From the NCBI RefSeq assembly GCF_964340395.1, contig NC_135550.1, positions 19,633,176-19,697,175 of the forward strand: DNA of 64,000 nt, in the 5' to 3' direction. The notes under the pieces are model-generated. The model did no database searches. It worked only from the letters and a program-made list of their open reading frames with translations, and was not told the DNA's origin. Both the position numbers and the translations under genes were made by a program. Below are positions 53,101-64,000 of this stretch, piece after piece. The DNA is from Glandiceps talaboti (taxonomy: Eukaryota > Hemichordata > Enteropneusta > Spengelidae). Positions within the stretch are counted from its first letter, which is position 1. Every line of letters begins with the position of its first letter.

Positions 53101-56100
53101 GGCAATGGACTTGTATGATAGTTTGACAAAATAAATGAAAATTTCGGGTTGTCAATTTATTTCAAGGCTCAATTTCAGATTAGTATTAAACCTTAGGCCT
53201 GAAAAACAGTTGTCTACAGAGGTATAGCAAGTGTTGGTCTTGAGCAAAGGAATGATCGTATCTACTTGTAAGTGTAACTCCACTGATAAAATAACACTGG
53301 TGCAAGAACCTGGGATTGAAACCCTGGACTTTAAACACACAACAGGGGGTATATAAAGGGGATTATTGGGTAATACATGCACATGCAGGAAAGTCAAATT
53401 GACATAAATGCACAAATCTTGTTTTCACCATTTTTCTTTCCCTACGAAATATGTGTCACTGACTTTTTTGAATGCCCAAAGATTACAAATTTATATAAAC
53501 AAAATTTGACATTTGTGTTATTGGTGTTATCATACCTCCATAGTGTCATAGAGCATAAAATCTGTGGAAACAGATCCTAAACCTGAAGTCGGCCATTTTG
53601 TTCCCTGGGTGACTCTGTTATAGCTTTTTGCTACATCATAGTGTGTAAGTTTTGCTGAGTGGTTATGGTAATATTACAAAGGTGAAAATGATAAATATAT
53701 AAGGAACAAGAGATTCCAACCAAAATGCTTCCACAGAAAGTGTTACATCAGCAGACACACAAACAAGATGTGAATGGATGGTTGGCAAACATGTTATCGC
53801 ATACTGATTAAACCTAATCAGTATGCAATGGACTGTTTATTTGGTGTGATAATTTCCCAGAAGTTAAACAACTGGCAGTTGTCCTATACTATGGCAATTG
53901 CCTTTGGATCAGTTATCCCGTCGACAATCATGGAACTTTGAACTGCCTTCTCTGTTTTATGCTCCATGGTTTGAACATTGTTTCTTTGAATAACCCCCCA
54001 CTACCACCACCACCACCACCATTAAAAGCCTGACTTGTATTCTATTGATATATTGGTATAGATCAGACTTTAATAGATTTGGTAATCCAATCTTGTCACC
54101 ATATGTTGTTTGATATATTCTGGTATGCTTTGTCATGCTGTATCCATACACTTATACTGTTGTAATACAAATTTTTCAGATTTGATGTTCCCCGTATGGT
54201 GGCCATATGTTGTACGACTGTTGTGCTATTCTCTATGCCACTAATACCAATCAGATGTGTATCAAATTAGGAAAGCTTCAATCTCTTTCTATTTTTGACA
54301 TGACTTTACTGCAGTAGCAGTAACACTGATATGATAAAAGCCATGTTTAATTTGAGTATTCAATATGGCCGCCATATGTCGTTTGACGTGATGTCATTTG
54401 ATTTGTTTTTGTTGTAGTAAACGATGACAAGATCAATGAACAGATGAATACAATATTTCGTGTCATACACATAGCACCATTCAATACAGGGTTATTAGCA
54501 CTGATGTTACTCTTCCAAGTTATGGATGCAAGGTGAGTTTACAGGTCGTGTGTTATTAATGCTACATTTCATCACAGTCAGCTTCGTTGCCAAATTTTAG
54601 AATTTTCACGTTCAGTTTCTTCATGGCCTACAGATATATGTAGGCCATGATTATTTCTAATTCCCGATTCCAATTTCGATTTCATGTTGTTGGTAAAAAG
54701 TTGAACTTGTCAAATCCAATGAATTTCAGCCATGTAGCAAGTTATATACAAGATCCACATGTACCAATGATTACTTGTCACCAGTGTGTGCACGTACAGT
54801 TGGTATTTGCACTGATGGTACAGTAGGGAAAACATTATTGCATACCTGTATGCATATGAATGCATAAACATTTCACTATGGGCACAAAATTCCAAAGAAT
54901 AATTAATAACAGTAAATGTTATGGAATTGAGTGTTAAGCTATAGGATATGATGGGTTATGTGTAGGGTGGGTTAGGGGGTTACACAGATGATACAACACA
55001 GATCAATACCAGATATCAAAACAACTCATGGGCCATAATTAGAATATGGAGTTCAGTCCATATGATGCTAAGGTGAAATAAGTCATCCATGTGTGGGTTT
55101 ACAGAGAAAGAGGATACCTTGTAGATTCACAGTGTTTAAGTAAAAACTTGGATGTTAAAAAAGATACAATGCATTGTTTTCATTCACTTTCACTTATAAG
55201 TTGTAGCTGTAACTGACTCCCTGTAGCGTAGTGATTAACACTCAGGATTAGCAGTCAGGAGGTCATGGGTTCAAATCCCACTGGAAAGGGGGGATTTTTC
55301 TGTGACCTACCCAAACCCAGGGTGAGTGTTCTACAGACTCAATGGGTAGGCTGTATCATTCAGCCGTGTCCCACTCACAAGATGAGTGCAAATTTGGGGG
55401 GGACTCCCAGAGTAATGACTTGTAAAGTCGGGGATGATTACTCACATGGAGCCTGCAGGTACTATGTTTGCCGGGCATGGGTGACTCTGGGATAGCCTGT
55501 GGACCGACTGGAAAAGCCTTGACAGTTCCAGAACAACGTGATATACATGTAGAGTATGCAACATAGTCCTGTCACGTAGTCCCAAACCTGAATGGATCTC
55601 TGTAGCATTATGTGATTGTGTGTATATGTTAGTATAATAGAAAATATGCTGGGAGCAATTCCCAGCACAAAACTTTTATAAATTAAAAAAAAAAGAAGAA
55701 AAAAAGTTGTAACTGGCATCAATCCAAACCTAGGTGGAAGTGACATACAGGCCTCACCAGACCACTGCCATTGAATGTGTTGTTAAGTGTTTCCATTGTT
55801 ACTGTAATTGTAGAACAATAGAAACAGTCAATAAGCCCACGTGTCACTTCCGAAAAAGTTCATATCAATGCCAACTTTGCACTAATAATTGAAAGTGAAT
55901 GAAACCAACAAATTTTATTCTAATTTAACATCCAAGATTTTATTAAACAAAGTGAAATTAGTGAAATTTACACAGTAGGCATTCCCTCTAAACAGAAAAG
56001 TTTATTCTATTACATAAGATACAGTATTTCTTCAGACAACATAAAACTGTCAGAATTATGTCTCCCAAATAATGTGTCTGTTTGTCCTGGTCAATACCAT

Positions 56101-58170
56101 ATTTACATGTTATCGTTTTAGGCAATCAATGTCCGATAGATATTACATGGCTTTGTACAAGAAACTAACAGACCCAGAACTAAAGAACTCGCCAAGACAA
56201 CCTATGTTTCTCAATCTTCTCTACAAATCCCTCAAAGCCGACATGGTTCTCAGAAGAATCAAGGTAAGTCATTGTCAGGTTGGCAAAGCCTACATGGGCT
56301 CTCCAGGGAAACTGATAAATGTGTACATCATTGTCAGGTTGGCAAATCCTACATGGGGTCTCCAGGGAAACTGTTAATGTGTACATTAAATATCCAAGTA
56401 ATATAAACCGAAAGAGACATTGGAATCCAAATGAGGTTACAGATATACTGGGGGTAGTATGTAGCAAACAATGAAAACCCTGACTGATGATGAAGTTGTG
56501 GCCCGAACAATGAATCTAGACTATTTGTATTTCAATGTAAAGAATGAGGGTCATGGCTGTGTAGAGAAGCTGCAAAGCTGCAAGCTTTCCTGTTTGTCAG
56601 TGGGACATTGTTCTCTGTGCTGGATATGTTCCTGCACCTGTTAAAAAATGGTGATGGGAAATATATAATGGTGAGAGAACAATCACCAATTATTATGTAC
56701 AGGTAATGTTTTCACTATTGTAATAAATGTAATAGTTATGTATAGGATGATATAACATTGTGTTTCTCTATTTTTCTATAGCCATAATATCAAACTTATT
56801 TCTCCATTTTTTTTTTGACATTTATCAAAAGTTATTTTTTTCCATCTTCCTGTAGGCATTCATTAAACGTCTCCTACAGATCTGTAGTTGCCAACCACCT
56901 ACATTTATTTGTGGAGCTTTGTTTCTGACATCAGAAATCTTCAGAGCAAAAGATGGACTCAGATCATTGTCTCATCTTGCCAATGTAAGTTGATTATGTA
57001 TATTTATATTCAATCTTACAGTGCCTGTGAAATTGTTATCAACCCTTACCCCAAATATGTTCAGAATACCCCACTACAAAAGGAATATATCTTCATAACA
57101 TGTGACATTTTGCACATATACCCATACTAAAAATTAGCTAAATTGATCAAAAAATGTGATTATCACTCTCATTTCTTCATGTGAGATTGTGTTCATCTTA
57201 CACTCCTTTACATTTTATTTTGATTATGTTATCTTTTGCTGATTGCCATATCTGATATTTTGAATGACCCAAACCCTACAGCTTTTATTAATTGCTATGA
57301 TGTATGTGAAATAAGAGGAAACAAGTCAAAGATGTTAGAGCACAGAAAATTACTGTACCACCTAGACACCATGTAGAAATAGCAATCCTTTGATTTCTTG
57401 GTTGACACTATTCTACTCTACACACTACACACTACACACGCATAGACCTGTCGGTGGTTCCAAGATGCATTGTGTGTCTCACCATACAGTGTCATGTATT
57501 GTGTATGTGCTAAGGGGTTTGCACATGCTACACAGGGGGATAGGTTGATTGCCCTGTTCTATTTGGACTCACTAGCAGGAGATAAAATGCTATGTACAGA
57601 TACTGAGAAGTAGAAAATGACAGATTCTATCACTGTAAATTTGAATTATTTCAATATGATTTTGTCAATAAAACGTTCAATAATGGGACAACCAAAAACA
57701 TTGTTTCAATAATGGTGATTTTGTTGACAGGAGTCTGATGATGAAGAGGAGAAGTTTAAAGATGTAGAGACAGAAAGTGATAAAGAAGACACTGTGGATG
57801 CATCAGATTCAGAGAAACCTGTCATGTCATCATGGGTACATCATAAAATATCACAAGGTTTGTATTATATGATTTTAGGTGTGTTTTTGTCAGATACATA
57901 TTGTATTGAATCTACTTATGCTTGACTGCTTGTTACAATATCTGACTCTTGTGAAAGTTGGTGTGTTTGGTATAGTTTTATCATGATTTTATCTTGTATT
58001 GTATTGTAATGTATTGTGTTGTAGTGTATTGTGTTATAGTGTATTGTATTGTATTAAAGTGTATTGTACTGCATTGCATTGTATTGTACGTTTACTTTTG
58101 TTTTGTTACTTGTTTTCATGTTTTTAACAATACCAAGACACAATCATATTTGAAATTATAGTTATTTTTG

Positions 58171-58201
<31 letters not shown>

Positions 58202-61200
58202 AGTAATCTGATCTCATCTAATGAATCTGTTTGTATACAACCAAATCAAAAGATATGTAATGAAACTCGTATTCTGACATTCTCCTCACCAAAACATCAT
58301 AAAATTGATGGAAAGAACTGTATGACAGTTTGGGAAAACAAAATGTCACAGTACATAACAGAAGTGTGTACTATTACAGTAGGTGAATGCTTTAGTTTAC
58401 ACATGCAGGGCCTAATACTAGATTATGTGGACAGGGTTTGAAAACGATTTTACCATAGTCCACTAAGTGTTCATTGGTTTCACTTTCAGCAACATCAGAT
58501 GAGAAATCACATTATGACTCGCAGAGTAGGAATCCATTGTACTGTGGAGCAGAACATAGTATACTATGGGAATTAGAAAAGGTAAGTTATTTGTGGCAAC
58601 ATCACAAGGCATTAGTGTGTTTTTATGTGTTTGCAGATGAAGCAATCTGTCCTGTATGGTATGTGTCTTCCTCTGTCACTCTCTATGTCAGACGATACAC
58701 TTCTTCTTTCTGCAACTCCAGTAAATAAAGACAGTTTCATAAACTTTGGGTTCTTGAGAATCATTTTATGATTTAACATCACACGTTTTCACAATTGCCA
58801 AGAAAAAGCAAATTGAAAATTATTTGACATTCACTGGCCTAGCAGTGGTCCAGCATTGCCTCATGGGAGTTAACAGACATACATATGTATTAGATGAATA
58901 ATGAATATTCATGACTATTTATTTGAAGGTGATAAGCACTTATGAGTCATGAATATTCATTGTCCATCTGATATATATACATGCCTGCTGACTTTCATGA
59001 AACAACACTGGATCAGTGCTAAAACAGTCACAGAACAATGAATGTGAAACATGATTCAATTTGATGTTTCTTGGCAATCATGCAAAATTTATGTGATGTA
59101 AAATCATGAATTGACTCTCCAGAACTGAACTCAAAGTTTACGAAGAAGTCTTTATTTCCTGGAGTGGTGTTCCCCATTAATAATACCAAATGTGGAAACA
59201 TGTATGGCTGGGTTTGATGTTTTTTGATAGAACTGTAGGATATTTAAGGTGTGAATGAGATCGGTATACTTGGTTAGAATGAAATAGGAATATAAACTAC
59301 ACTGTGTACTATTTGCAAAGTTAGAATTTGAGACATAGTGCTGAGATGGCAGCTGATTTGTTTCATTCAGAGGTTATATCAAATGTTACAACTTGAAAGT
59401 AACACAGGGCAATAATTTTTAAATCCTTCCAAGACATGTATAAATATAAATGATATATTTACTCACTGAGTCAGTTTTATCAAACTTTATTTAACTGTGA
59501 CTTGCTGCAATGTGCTTATTTCTATGTATGTTTTAAATCCAACTTTGTATTTACCTGTGAGAGAGATGAAACTGATATGAACATATGATGTCAACCATGA
59601 TATTTACTCACTGAGTCAGTTTTAGCGAACTTTATTTAACTGTGACCTGCCAAAATGTATTTATTTCTAGATTATTCATGTAAAGTTTAAAATTTAAGTC
59701 CAAGTTTACATTGTACCTGTTAGAGGGTGAACTGATATGAACATATGATGAGGCCAAATAAAAAATGTTGTTTTGGTTCCAGTTACCCGACCCCACCTAG
59801 TTTTTCACGCCGACCCTAAACTTTTTTTTACATATTCGAGGAAAAAGATAATAAAATCACGAAAATCGTGAAGTCTCGCAAGAAATAGCAGGTGCGGAAA
59901 CTGACATCAACTTTAAAATATAATATAAAACTATTCTTCCAATCTGTAATGGCTGTACATCTGATCTGAAGAAATAAACAATACACAGACCATTTGGAAA
60001 ACAATGGAAAACCTGAACTAGACACTCACACATGAAAAAAAATATAATACTAAAATAAACTAAAAAATCTACCTACCCCACCTATTTTACAATTGAATGT
60101 AATCGGAACCACACAAACTTTTTTTTACGCCTGATATTTTATTACCCAACATTTTATCAAACTGTGACTCAGCATACTCTGTTCACTTCTTGACTATGTG
60201 TGTTCAATCAAAGTTTACATTTTACCCAGGAGAGGGCCAACTGATATGAACATATGTGTTTATCAAGGAGTGTGATGTCATCATTCAACAGACAGTAAAA
60301 CAATGCAGTCTACTGCTAATACCAAAATAGATTGAATCATATTTTATTCATCTGTGCGTTAGAGAATTAATAAATTTCGGATTATTTTAGCACATTTTAA
60401 TATTGCTGATAACTGTATATACCCATAGGATATCATAGAGAGTAACGTTTGTGTTGTATATATTACTCAGATATTACAGCATGTCAACTTAGGAACTCAC
60501 CAGACAAATTTATTGTTTCGATTTTTCCATAAGTGTAATATTTTGGTACAACTTTGACCTGATTTGCGATATTTCATCGTTTTGTTTATGCTTTAGTTGG
60601 CAGGTCATTACCACCCGTCGGTGGCACACTTTGCACAAACAATATTGAATGAGGAGTTTGTTGATTACACTGGGAATCCCTTGCAAGATTTCACTTTGAT
60701 GAGGTTTCTTGATAGGTTTGTCTACAGAAATCCCAAGAAAGTACCGTCAGGTAAGTTGGAACCAGTCTGTCAATTTGTCACAATGATAGAAAAAAGGAAC
60801 GATTTAATGTCATGCAAATTAGCATGTGAACTAGATTCATTCCTTGGTTTACTTTAGCCTTGTAAATATGTACCTGGTAGGACATGGGGATGTGATAGAA
60901 TAAATCCACTTTTGAAAACTTAGTGTAACAAAAATTGTAAGGCCTCCAGAGAGTTGAGAATTGTACAACAGGTTTGATTATTTTACAAATACTTTTAGCA
61001 CAGCATTGATGATGCAAAACTGTGAATATTAAATGAATATTACTATTTCAATACATCTGTTCAAAAATCATAAAGCATAAATTGGCCATATATTTTTTTT
61101 TCAACCACATTGAGTAAATAAACTCAAATATATCAAATGCTGACTACATCTGATCATGTGACTGTCATGTGACTCAGAACTGGCAAATGCTCAGTCTCAT

Positions 61201-63904
61201 AAATTCAAATTATGACTGGATTACAAAGCAAGAATAGAAGGAATGTTTTTTATAACAGTAGTACAAATAAGGGACAAGCAATATAATCCTGTGTATTCAT
61301 CTGTTATAAAAGTATTTCAAACGTTTGCCAGGAGTCCATGATTATGTATGGATTTACAAATAAAGCATATTATCTTTTGAAATTATTTAGTAGATAAAAT
61401 GTAAAGTACGAATTTCTGGTATCTATATCCATTTATAAATGTATCTGAAGAATATATGTGATATGTATAATGATAATCTAGGAGAAAGAGTGTACTAAAG
61501 CTTAACACCATAGACTTGGGGTTGTATTGTGACCATTTTATGGTCATGGAGGCCATTCCCAGATGAAGATGGCTGTCAGTCGTCGCAATATTGGAAATCT
61601 CTGATATTGCAGTGTACTGTTTTTAGTTGATAATCTAGTCACAATGCTCCCTGTAAACTTTTGATAAGTAAAACATGCAGAGAACAGTAAATCACTGAAA
61701 GTAGGCACATGTACCTAAACTTGTTTATAATGTTATGTACCATATGCAAATAAGTTTACTTGAACTAATCTTTGGATGCACATTAACGATTGATTTGTTT
61801 TCCAAACTATTTTCAGAGAAATCATCAGTAATGCAGCCCAAGTCTAAAACATTTCATTTACAAAGCCGTCAGACGTTAGCCGTCAATAGTGATTTATTTA
61901 TCAAGAAATCAGAGCAAGATATCCCTCTGGATCAGCTATTCTTCCACAGGTACATGATATGTTATTATCTGTTTGAAGACCTTTGTAGCTACGTGCTACC
62001 TCTGGTGCATGTGTACTGTACTCTTAGGGTACTTAATATTTCATTTGTTTCTCATTTTATTGTATCTGTCTAACAAATATGTTAGACTGTTTAGATGTGT
62101 GATAGCACTCCTGTGATAATGTTTTGTTTCTTCTGATAGTAATAATTATAGCAATTTATATACTTTTGCCACCAGCCTGTGGTACAAATAATTTTCAAAC
62201 AAATGTATATCACCAGAGAAATGAAAGTGAGCTGTAAATCTTGTACAAGATTTTTATCTTTGGTTCTGTTGGTAGTATAAATTTAAAGATCATATCTTCA
62301 CAGACACCACAGAGAGATAAGACTGTAGTGATTACTCTCTGTTTATCCATTTGTCTGTCAGAGGATGTATGTATGCGATACATAGCGTGATTGGAAACAG
62401 ACCTGATACAAACCAAATAGGATACATCATATTGTACCTATGTGTATCACTTTATTTCACAACCTGATCAAATTTCGTTCATTGTAATCATCTTTGTCAG
62501 TGATATTAATTGTTCAAGGCTTTAGCACAGGAAAACATTTTCAACATCGTGCACATTGCTTCAACACTACTGCGGCCAAGATGAGTCAGTGCTGCTGCAG
62601 TGATAGTGTGCAGCGATGAAATTTAGTGCTGCATGTCATGATGAAATTCTGCAGCACTGTGTGCAGTACTGAATTTCATTGCTGTGTGTAGTGCTGAATT
62701 TTGCCACTGCTTGCAGAATTAAATTTCACCACTGCACCCAGTGCTGAATGTCATTGCTTTGTGCAGGGCTGCTGCAGCTCATTGCTGTCATAAGATGGCT
62801 GCATATGGAAATGACTGTATTTTAAAAAATATGTAAAAACTTGTTCCTTCTAGATTATCAAAAATTTGTTTTTCTGATAACTCAAACTTAGACAGCAATT
62901 CCAAATAGTGTGTCTACAACAAAGGTTTGGTACTTTCAAAAAAAGTACACAAAAATTACAATGTCTTTCATGTAAATGTTGCCATAGCAACATCTCAGGG
63001 TATTTCTCTTGGCTCATTCAGTACAATATAACTTTCAAATACAGCACCCTATCACATGTCTACTCTGTGTAACAATGTGATCAAACTTTATTTATTATTC
63101 AGATATTTTAGTAAGAAAGAAGAAAACAAACAAAAAAAGAAGAAAGGTGATGTGGCAGACTTGGATAGTGATGCATCAAGTGTTAGTGATGTGGAATTTG
63201 ATGATTATTTAGGTGAGTTTAGACGTTGAACTACAACTACAAAACTAAATCAACACTTGATAATGTAGTAACTTTGACCAAAACCATGTTGAGCGAGTAA
63301 GAGAGAGAAGATAATGAACGTGTTGTTGGTCCATTGGAAAGATATTTTTCTTTCTTTCTATCGTATTATAATACCCTAATGGTGTCTATATTTCTTTGAG
63401 ATATGTAACCTATTATATCATGCACTAGCCAAGTTGAACAAAATATATGGAATATATGCTCTGGTAGTTCTATGTCACGATAATCTATGTCATGGCAACA
63501 CGTGTGTACGTTACTTTGCTGTTTTCGGAATATGAGTCAAAACTTTCAAAATTGCCATTAATTTCCCTGATTTTTCTTTTTTGATATTAGTGGTGCTGGT
63601 ATAATTATGTTATTTTCCCAATATTTTCCTTCATTCAGCCGGAAAATACTTGTGACCTAAGGGTTGTCACTACTCGTCTATCGACTCGTAATGACAAAGA
63701 CCCTCTATTTATACAATTTTGAAATCTCTGGATCTCTCTTAATTCTTTACTTTCTTGGAAAATTTATCATATTTTGAAGTTGCTGAAAAAATTAATACTT
63801 TTTCACAGAATTATGATAGAGAACAACAATGTGTATTGTCTTTCTGTTTCAGATTGTTTTGAGAAGGGAGAAGTCGATATTGATGAAGATGTTGATTTTG
63901 CAAG
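43644..63904 (+). CDS. CEBPZ: CEBPZ (CBF/Mak21 family), 20 exons, 3' end outside window
   Basis: CCAAT/enhancer-binding protein zeta, the animal Noc1/Mak21 homologue, needed for early 60S ribosome assembly in the nucleolus. Exons: 43644-43829, 44926-45050, 46105-46435, 46742-46850, 47553-47809, 48273-48401, 49068-49157, 49564-49648, 50796-50880, 51962-52058, 52836-52920, 54418-54532, 56122-56263, 56856-56984, 57731-57857, 58490-58581, 60597-60750, 61817-61949, 63103-63212, 63853-63904. All phases agree, giving about 877 residues. Landmarks are a basic N-terminus with [32 protein letters not shown], the CBF core ([70 protein letters not shown]) and an acidic C-terminal part. The human protein is about 1050 residues, so one or more exons lie beyond 64000. 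The start at 43644 gives a basic N-terminus; ATG 43698 is an alternative. Confidence 0.95.
44312..44543. repeat. Inverted repeat, 50-bp arms, in CEBPZ intron 1
   Basis: Arms at about 44312-44361 (ACTTTAAATCACTAAATTCA…) and 44494-44543 (…AAATTTTGTGATTTAAAGT) are near-perfect complements, with a loop of about 130 bp. A likely small hairpin element; target duplications not resolved. Confidence 0.7.
46144..46240 (+). repeat. CEBPZ: In-frame 27-bp coding repeat in CEBPZ exon 3
   Basis: Four units encode the nonapeptide KEPKTSKIK with small changes ([18 protein letters not shown] twice, KEPKVK). The last two complete units are almost identical in DNA. It lies in the Lys-rich disordered region before the PGGKWYD motif, so the length can vary without breaking a fold. 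Confidence 0.85.
46633..46690 (+). pseudogene. Decayed duplicate of the start of CEBPZ exon 4
   Basis: TTTTGTAG then GTTGAATCAAAGAC… at 46633 repeats the acceptor and first about 55 bp of exon 4 (TCTTGTAG, GTTGAATCAAAGAC… at 46742). The copy keeps a functional-looking acceptor and TAGAGAA-TACAGA but has a small deletion and an in-frame TAG (46678-46680). It has no donor. It would truncate the protein if used. Confidence 0.75.
47086..47190. repeat. (GC)(CA)n microsatellite in CEBPZ intron 4
   Basis: CATGCACGCACGCGCGCGCG grading into about 80 bp of CA. Alternating purine-pyrimidine, able to form Z-DNA. Confidence 0.95.
49101..49470 (+). repeat. Tandem array of exon 7 sequence, 69-bp unit, about six copies
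   Basis: Copy 1 (49101-49169) is the last 57 bp of CEBPZ exon 7 plus its donor and 12 intron bases. Copies 2-6 begin at 49170, 49239, 49312, 49378 and 49438. The first two units are exactly 69 bp, i.e. 23 codons. Later ones are 73, 66, 60 and a partial of about 33 bp. All keep the phrase GGCAATAAGTACAATATATGACCT in some form, and most keep AGAACAAGAAAAGGTAA-like ends. Translation of copy 2 in the exon frame gives [17 protein letters not shown], parallel to [17 protein letters not shown] of the exon. Confidence 0.9.
49627..50495 (+). repeat. Minisatellite that repeats the exon 8 5' splice site, about 31-bp unit
   Basis: Starting at the last 20 bp of CEBPZ exon 8, the unit AAGTTAGGTAAGTCACATG + TTACATCTAGTG is repeated about 25 times. 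Around ten intronic copies keep a complete AGGTAAGTC donor, including those near 49689, 49720, 49752, 49811, 49871, 49931, 49963, 50024, 50055 and 50087. Several others carry AGGTGAGTC or AAATAAGTC. Longer early units also include ATCTCTTAGGAAAGTTAG from the exon. Confidence 0.9.
51125..51427. repeat. Tandem repeat, about 100-bp unit, three copies, CEBPZ intron 9
   Basis: Units share TCTAGACA, CCCCCTTGTGTCCTGCCC, CACATTTGTAAT-CAAAATCAAAT and GTGTACATAACCT. Spacing is near 98-112 bp. Noncoding. Confidence 0.85.
53799..53826. repeat. Perfect hairpin, 12-bp stem, 4-base loop
   Basis: GCATACTGATTA, loop AACC, then the exact complement. In CEBPZ intron 11. No T-run follows, and the setting is eukaryotic, so it is not read as a terminator. 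Confidence 0.6.
55198..55715 (+). mobile_element. tRNA-derived SINE with target duplication and A-rich tail
   Basis: The element 55210-55703 starts with a tRNA-like head. An A-box-like TAGCGTAGTGATTAAC is followed about 30 bp later by a B box, GGTTCAAATCC (55268-55278). A non-tRNA body follows, then a short stem-loop (GCTGGGAGCAATTCCCAGC) and an A-rich tail (55684-55703). A 12-bp near-perfect direct repeat flanks it: AAGTTGTAGCTG at 55198-55209 and AAGTTGTAACTG at 55704-55715. In CEBPZ intron 12. The stem-loop near the 3' end may be borrowed from a partner LINE. Confidence 0.85.
56270..56388. repeat. 59-bp tandem duplication beginning at CEBPZ exon 13 donor
   Basis: CATTGTCAGGTTGGCAAA…CCAGGGAAACTG starts 6 bases inside intron 13 and is repeated once at 56329 with about 90 percent identity. 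Confidence 0.85.
57994..58203. repeat. Degenerate (TGTAT)n array then (AAAT)n, CEBPZ intron 15
   Basis: 57994-58092 is a run of TGTATTG/TGTATTGTG pentamer-like units. About 80 bp later a pure AAAT array occupies 58169-58203. Confidence 0.85.
58715..59165. mobile_element. Palindromic foldback element, about 451 bp, CEBPZ intron 16
   Basis: The left half from ACTCCAGTAAATAAAGAC pairs with the right half ending GTCTTTATTTCCTGGAGT. Further matched pairs inside are ATGATTTAACATCAC, ATTGCCAAGAAA, CAAATTGAA and GAATATTCATGAC, down to a centre near 58935. Arm identity is about 75-80 percent, so it is an old element. Target duplications were not found. Confidence 0.7.
59455..60260. repeat. Three diverged tandem units of about 150 bp, split by a 380-bp insert
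   Basis: Units near 59456, 59600 and 60135 share TTTATCAAACTTTATTTAACTGTGAC-type and GAACTGATATGAACATATGATG-type phrases. Between units 2 and 3, about 59755-60130 is different sequence with T-runs at both ends (CTTTTTTTTACATATT and AACTTTTTTTTACGCC), probably an inserted element. In CEBPZ intron 16. Confidence 0.65.
62570..62790. repeat. Degenerate CTGCAG/GTGCTGAATTTCA repeat, CEBPZ intron 18
   Basis: About seven irregular units of 27-36 bp of the type TGTGCAGTGCTGAATTTCATTGC. Strong purine/pyrimidine bias, no coding frame. Confidence 0.7.
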
Positions 63905-64000
63905 GTGAGTTTGTAACTTAGTTTTTATAATCTTTTCATTTCTAAAGTTGAGATGCTGTATTTGAATTGAATCTTGCCAAGATTGACATTTATTCAAATA

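Overview
The window is nuclear DNA from an intron-rich animal, probably an invertebrate bilaterian. The reasons are: AT-rich sequence; about 20 small exons per gene with clear GT-AG junctions; long CA, TA, GA and tetranucleotide microsatellites; non-LTR retrotransposon fragments; a tRNA-derived SINE; and many palindromic DNA elements. The gene content (SCYL1, CEBPZ, and an UNC5-like ZU5/UPA/death-domain receptor) fits a non-vertebrate metazoan such as a hemichordate or cephalochordate. The sequence alone does not settle the species.

Layout. (1) 786-2694 (+): a small three-exon gene for a coiled-coil protein of about 133 residues, not recognised. (2) 3805-18223 (-): a complete 20-exon SCYL1 gene (pseudokinase, HEAT repeats, Trp/Asp-rich tail), tail to tail with gene 1; all 20 exons were joined by hand into a 1001-residue frame. 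(3) 18224-29600: gene-poor DNA holding a 248-bp tandem duplication, a 946-bp foldback transposon with perfect 9-bp target duplications (Mutator-like), a 230-bp tandem repeat, and a 4.35-kb element with long inverted ends and internal tetranucleotide arrays. (4) 29614-41078 (+): a single-pass receptor with furin-like cysteine-rich repeats outside and ZU5, UPA and death domains inside. Its first intron contains a dispersed 150-bp repeat split by a 5'-truncated LINE. (5) 41079-43640: 3' flank, a dead reverse-transcriptase fragment, and CTG/TTG and TA microsatellites. (6) 43644-63904 and beyond (+): CEBPZ (CBF/Mak21 family, ribosome biogenesis), 20 exons, about 877 residues in frame; the 3' end lies outside the window.

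The genes are not an operon and show no shared pathway: SCYL1 acts in Golgi/COPI traffic, CEBPZ in nucleolar 60S assembly, and the receptor is probably a death-domain signalling protein. The most unusual features are the receptor architecture and a cluster of tandem duplications at exon-intron boundaries of CEBPZ. One array repeats a 69-bp (23-codon) piece of exon 7 into the intron. Another repeats the exon 8 5' splice site about ten times. A decayed copy of the start of exon 4 sits just upstream of the real exon. Gene calls rest on hand-translated, phase-consistent exons and remembered family features; no database search was possible.
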